5,792 nt of DNA, from the NCBI GenBank assembly GCA_027295475.1, contig JAPUKV010000157.1, forward strand, positions 1 through 5,792, written 5' to 3'. Position numbers and translations under genes: made by a program. Source of the DNA: Pseudomonadota bacterium (lineage in GTDB: Bacteria > Pseudomonadota > Gammaproteobacteria > Woeseiales > Woeseiaceae). Shown piece after piece: positions 5,429 through 5,792 of this stretch. Numbering within the stretch: the first letter of the stretch is position 1; each line of letters starts with the position of its first letter. Below the pieces are notes generated by a model. It was not told where the DNA came from. It made no database searches and was given only the letters and a program-made list of their open reading frames with translations.

Positions 5429-5792
5429 TGTCTGTTATGCGGAGTTTCGCCGTTTACAAATTCGGAGGCGCCGCGGCGCTTGTTGCGCTCTTTGGCGTCG
5501 CTGCATTTGCGCAGCAAGCGGACGAAGAGCTGGCCGATGAAAGCGAGGCAGTCGAATCAATCGATGAAATCATCGTCGTAGCGCCGAAGCCGGGTAGCCG
5601 GAGGCGGGTCGACAAGGAATACGAGGACCCGACGCGGGCAAGGCTTCTCAAGGAGCATTACCAAATGGAGGTCCTTGAAGAAGAGTATGACTGGAGAAAG
5701 TCTGCGGCCGTGGAAAGTCCCTCTCGAATCAAGTGGGGGTATGACCCGAGGGACGACTACAAGATGCGTAACGAGATGGACCTGCTGGATCT
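5428..5792 (+). CDS. Secreted protein with DEIIVVAPKPG motif, partial at right edge
   Basis: The frame starts at ATG 5428, overlapping the binding protein's TAA, and stays open to the end of the window: 121 codons without a stop, so the C-terminus is missing. A second ATG at 5437 (M4) is possible. Residues 1-28 are a Sec signal: MSVMRSFAVYKF, then GGAAALVALFGVAAFA, with likely cleavage before Q29. An acidic stretch (ADEELADESEAVES) leads to IDEIIVVAPKPGSRRR (45-60). That resembles the EEIVVTA-type element near the N-terminus of many TonB-dependent receptors, but also appears in small secreted proteins of gammaproteobacteria. The following region is charged and probably helical (LLKEHYQMEVLEEEYDWRK), unlike a receptor plug domain. 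The family is not recognised. Coupling to the binding protein suggests a shared envelope role, but that is inference. Confidence 0.75.
   Translation, partial: MSVMRSFAVYKFGGAAALVALFGVAAFAQQADEELADESEAVESIDEIIVVAPKPGSRRRVDKEYEDPTRARLLKEHYQMEVLEEEYDWRKSAAVESPSRIKWGYDPRDDYKMRNEMDLLD

Overview
The window reads as a piece of a moderately GC-rich Gram-negative chromosome, most likely a gammaproteobacterium. The clues are an outer-membrane-type lipoprotein, a periplasmic binding protein with a Sec signal, an AmpG-like permease and ordinary AGGA-type ribosome binding sites. The taxonomic guess is an inference and is weak. I see no rRNA, tRNA, CRISPR array, transposase or phage gene.

Layout, left to right. 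(1) 25-1752, minus: a 12-TM-class major facilitator permease of the AmpG/PAT-like group with two zinc-ribbon modules (zf-TFIIB type) fused in frame to its C-terminus. (2) 1753-2032: a gap with a strong stem-loop and T-run that forms a minus-strand intrinsic terminator. It is preceded on the same strand by what looks like the C-terminal scrap of a lost gene. (3) 2033-2494, plus: a 153-aa protein I do not recognise. (4) 2574-2795 and 2845-3389, minus: an apparent operon of a radical SAM gene, broken by a large internal deletion and a one-base frameshift, followed by a small intact conserved protein of 73 aa. (5) 3408-3780: a divergent intergenic region with several small inverted repeats. (6) 3781-4350, plus: a 189-aa lipoprotein of unknown function. 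(7) 4351-4627: a gap with a stem-loop and a doubtful hydrolase-like scrap. (8) 4628-5428, plus: a family 3 periplasmic solute-binding protein, translationally coupled (TAATG) to a secreted protein with a DEIIVVAPKPG motif that runs off the right edge.

How the genes relate: I see no single pathway. The minus-strand permease, the radical SAM/small-protein pair and the plus-strand secreted/periplasmic genes look like separate transcription units. The stretch from about 1.9 to 3.4 kb shows gene decay, with a truncated C-terminus at 1896-1994 and an internally deleted, frameshifted radical SAM gene. The most interesting items are the permease-zinc-ribbon fusion, the radical SAM remnant with its intact small partner, and the coupled binding-protein/secreted-protein pair. 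I found no convincing undescribed defence or mobile system.
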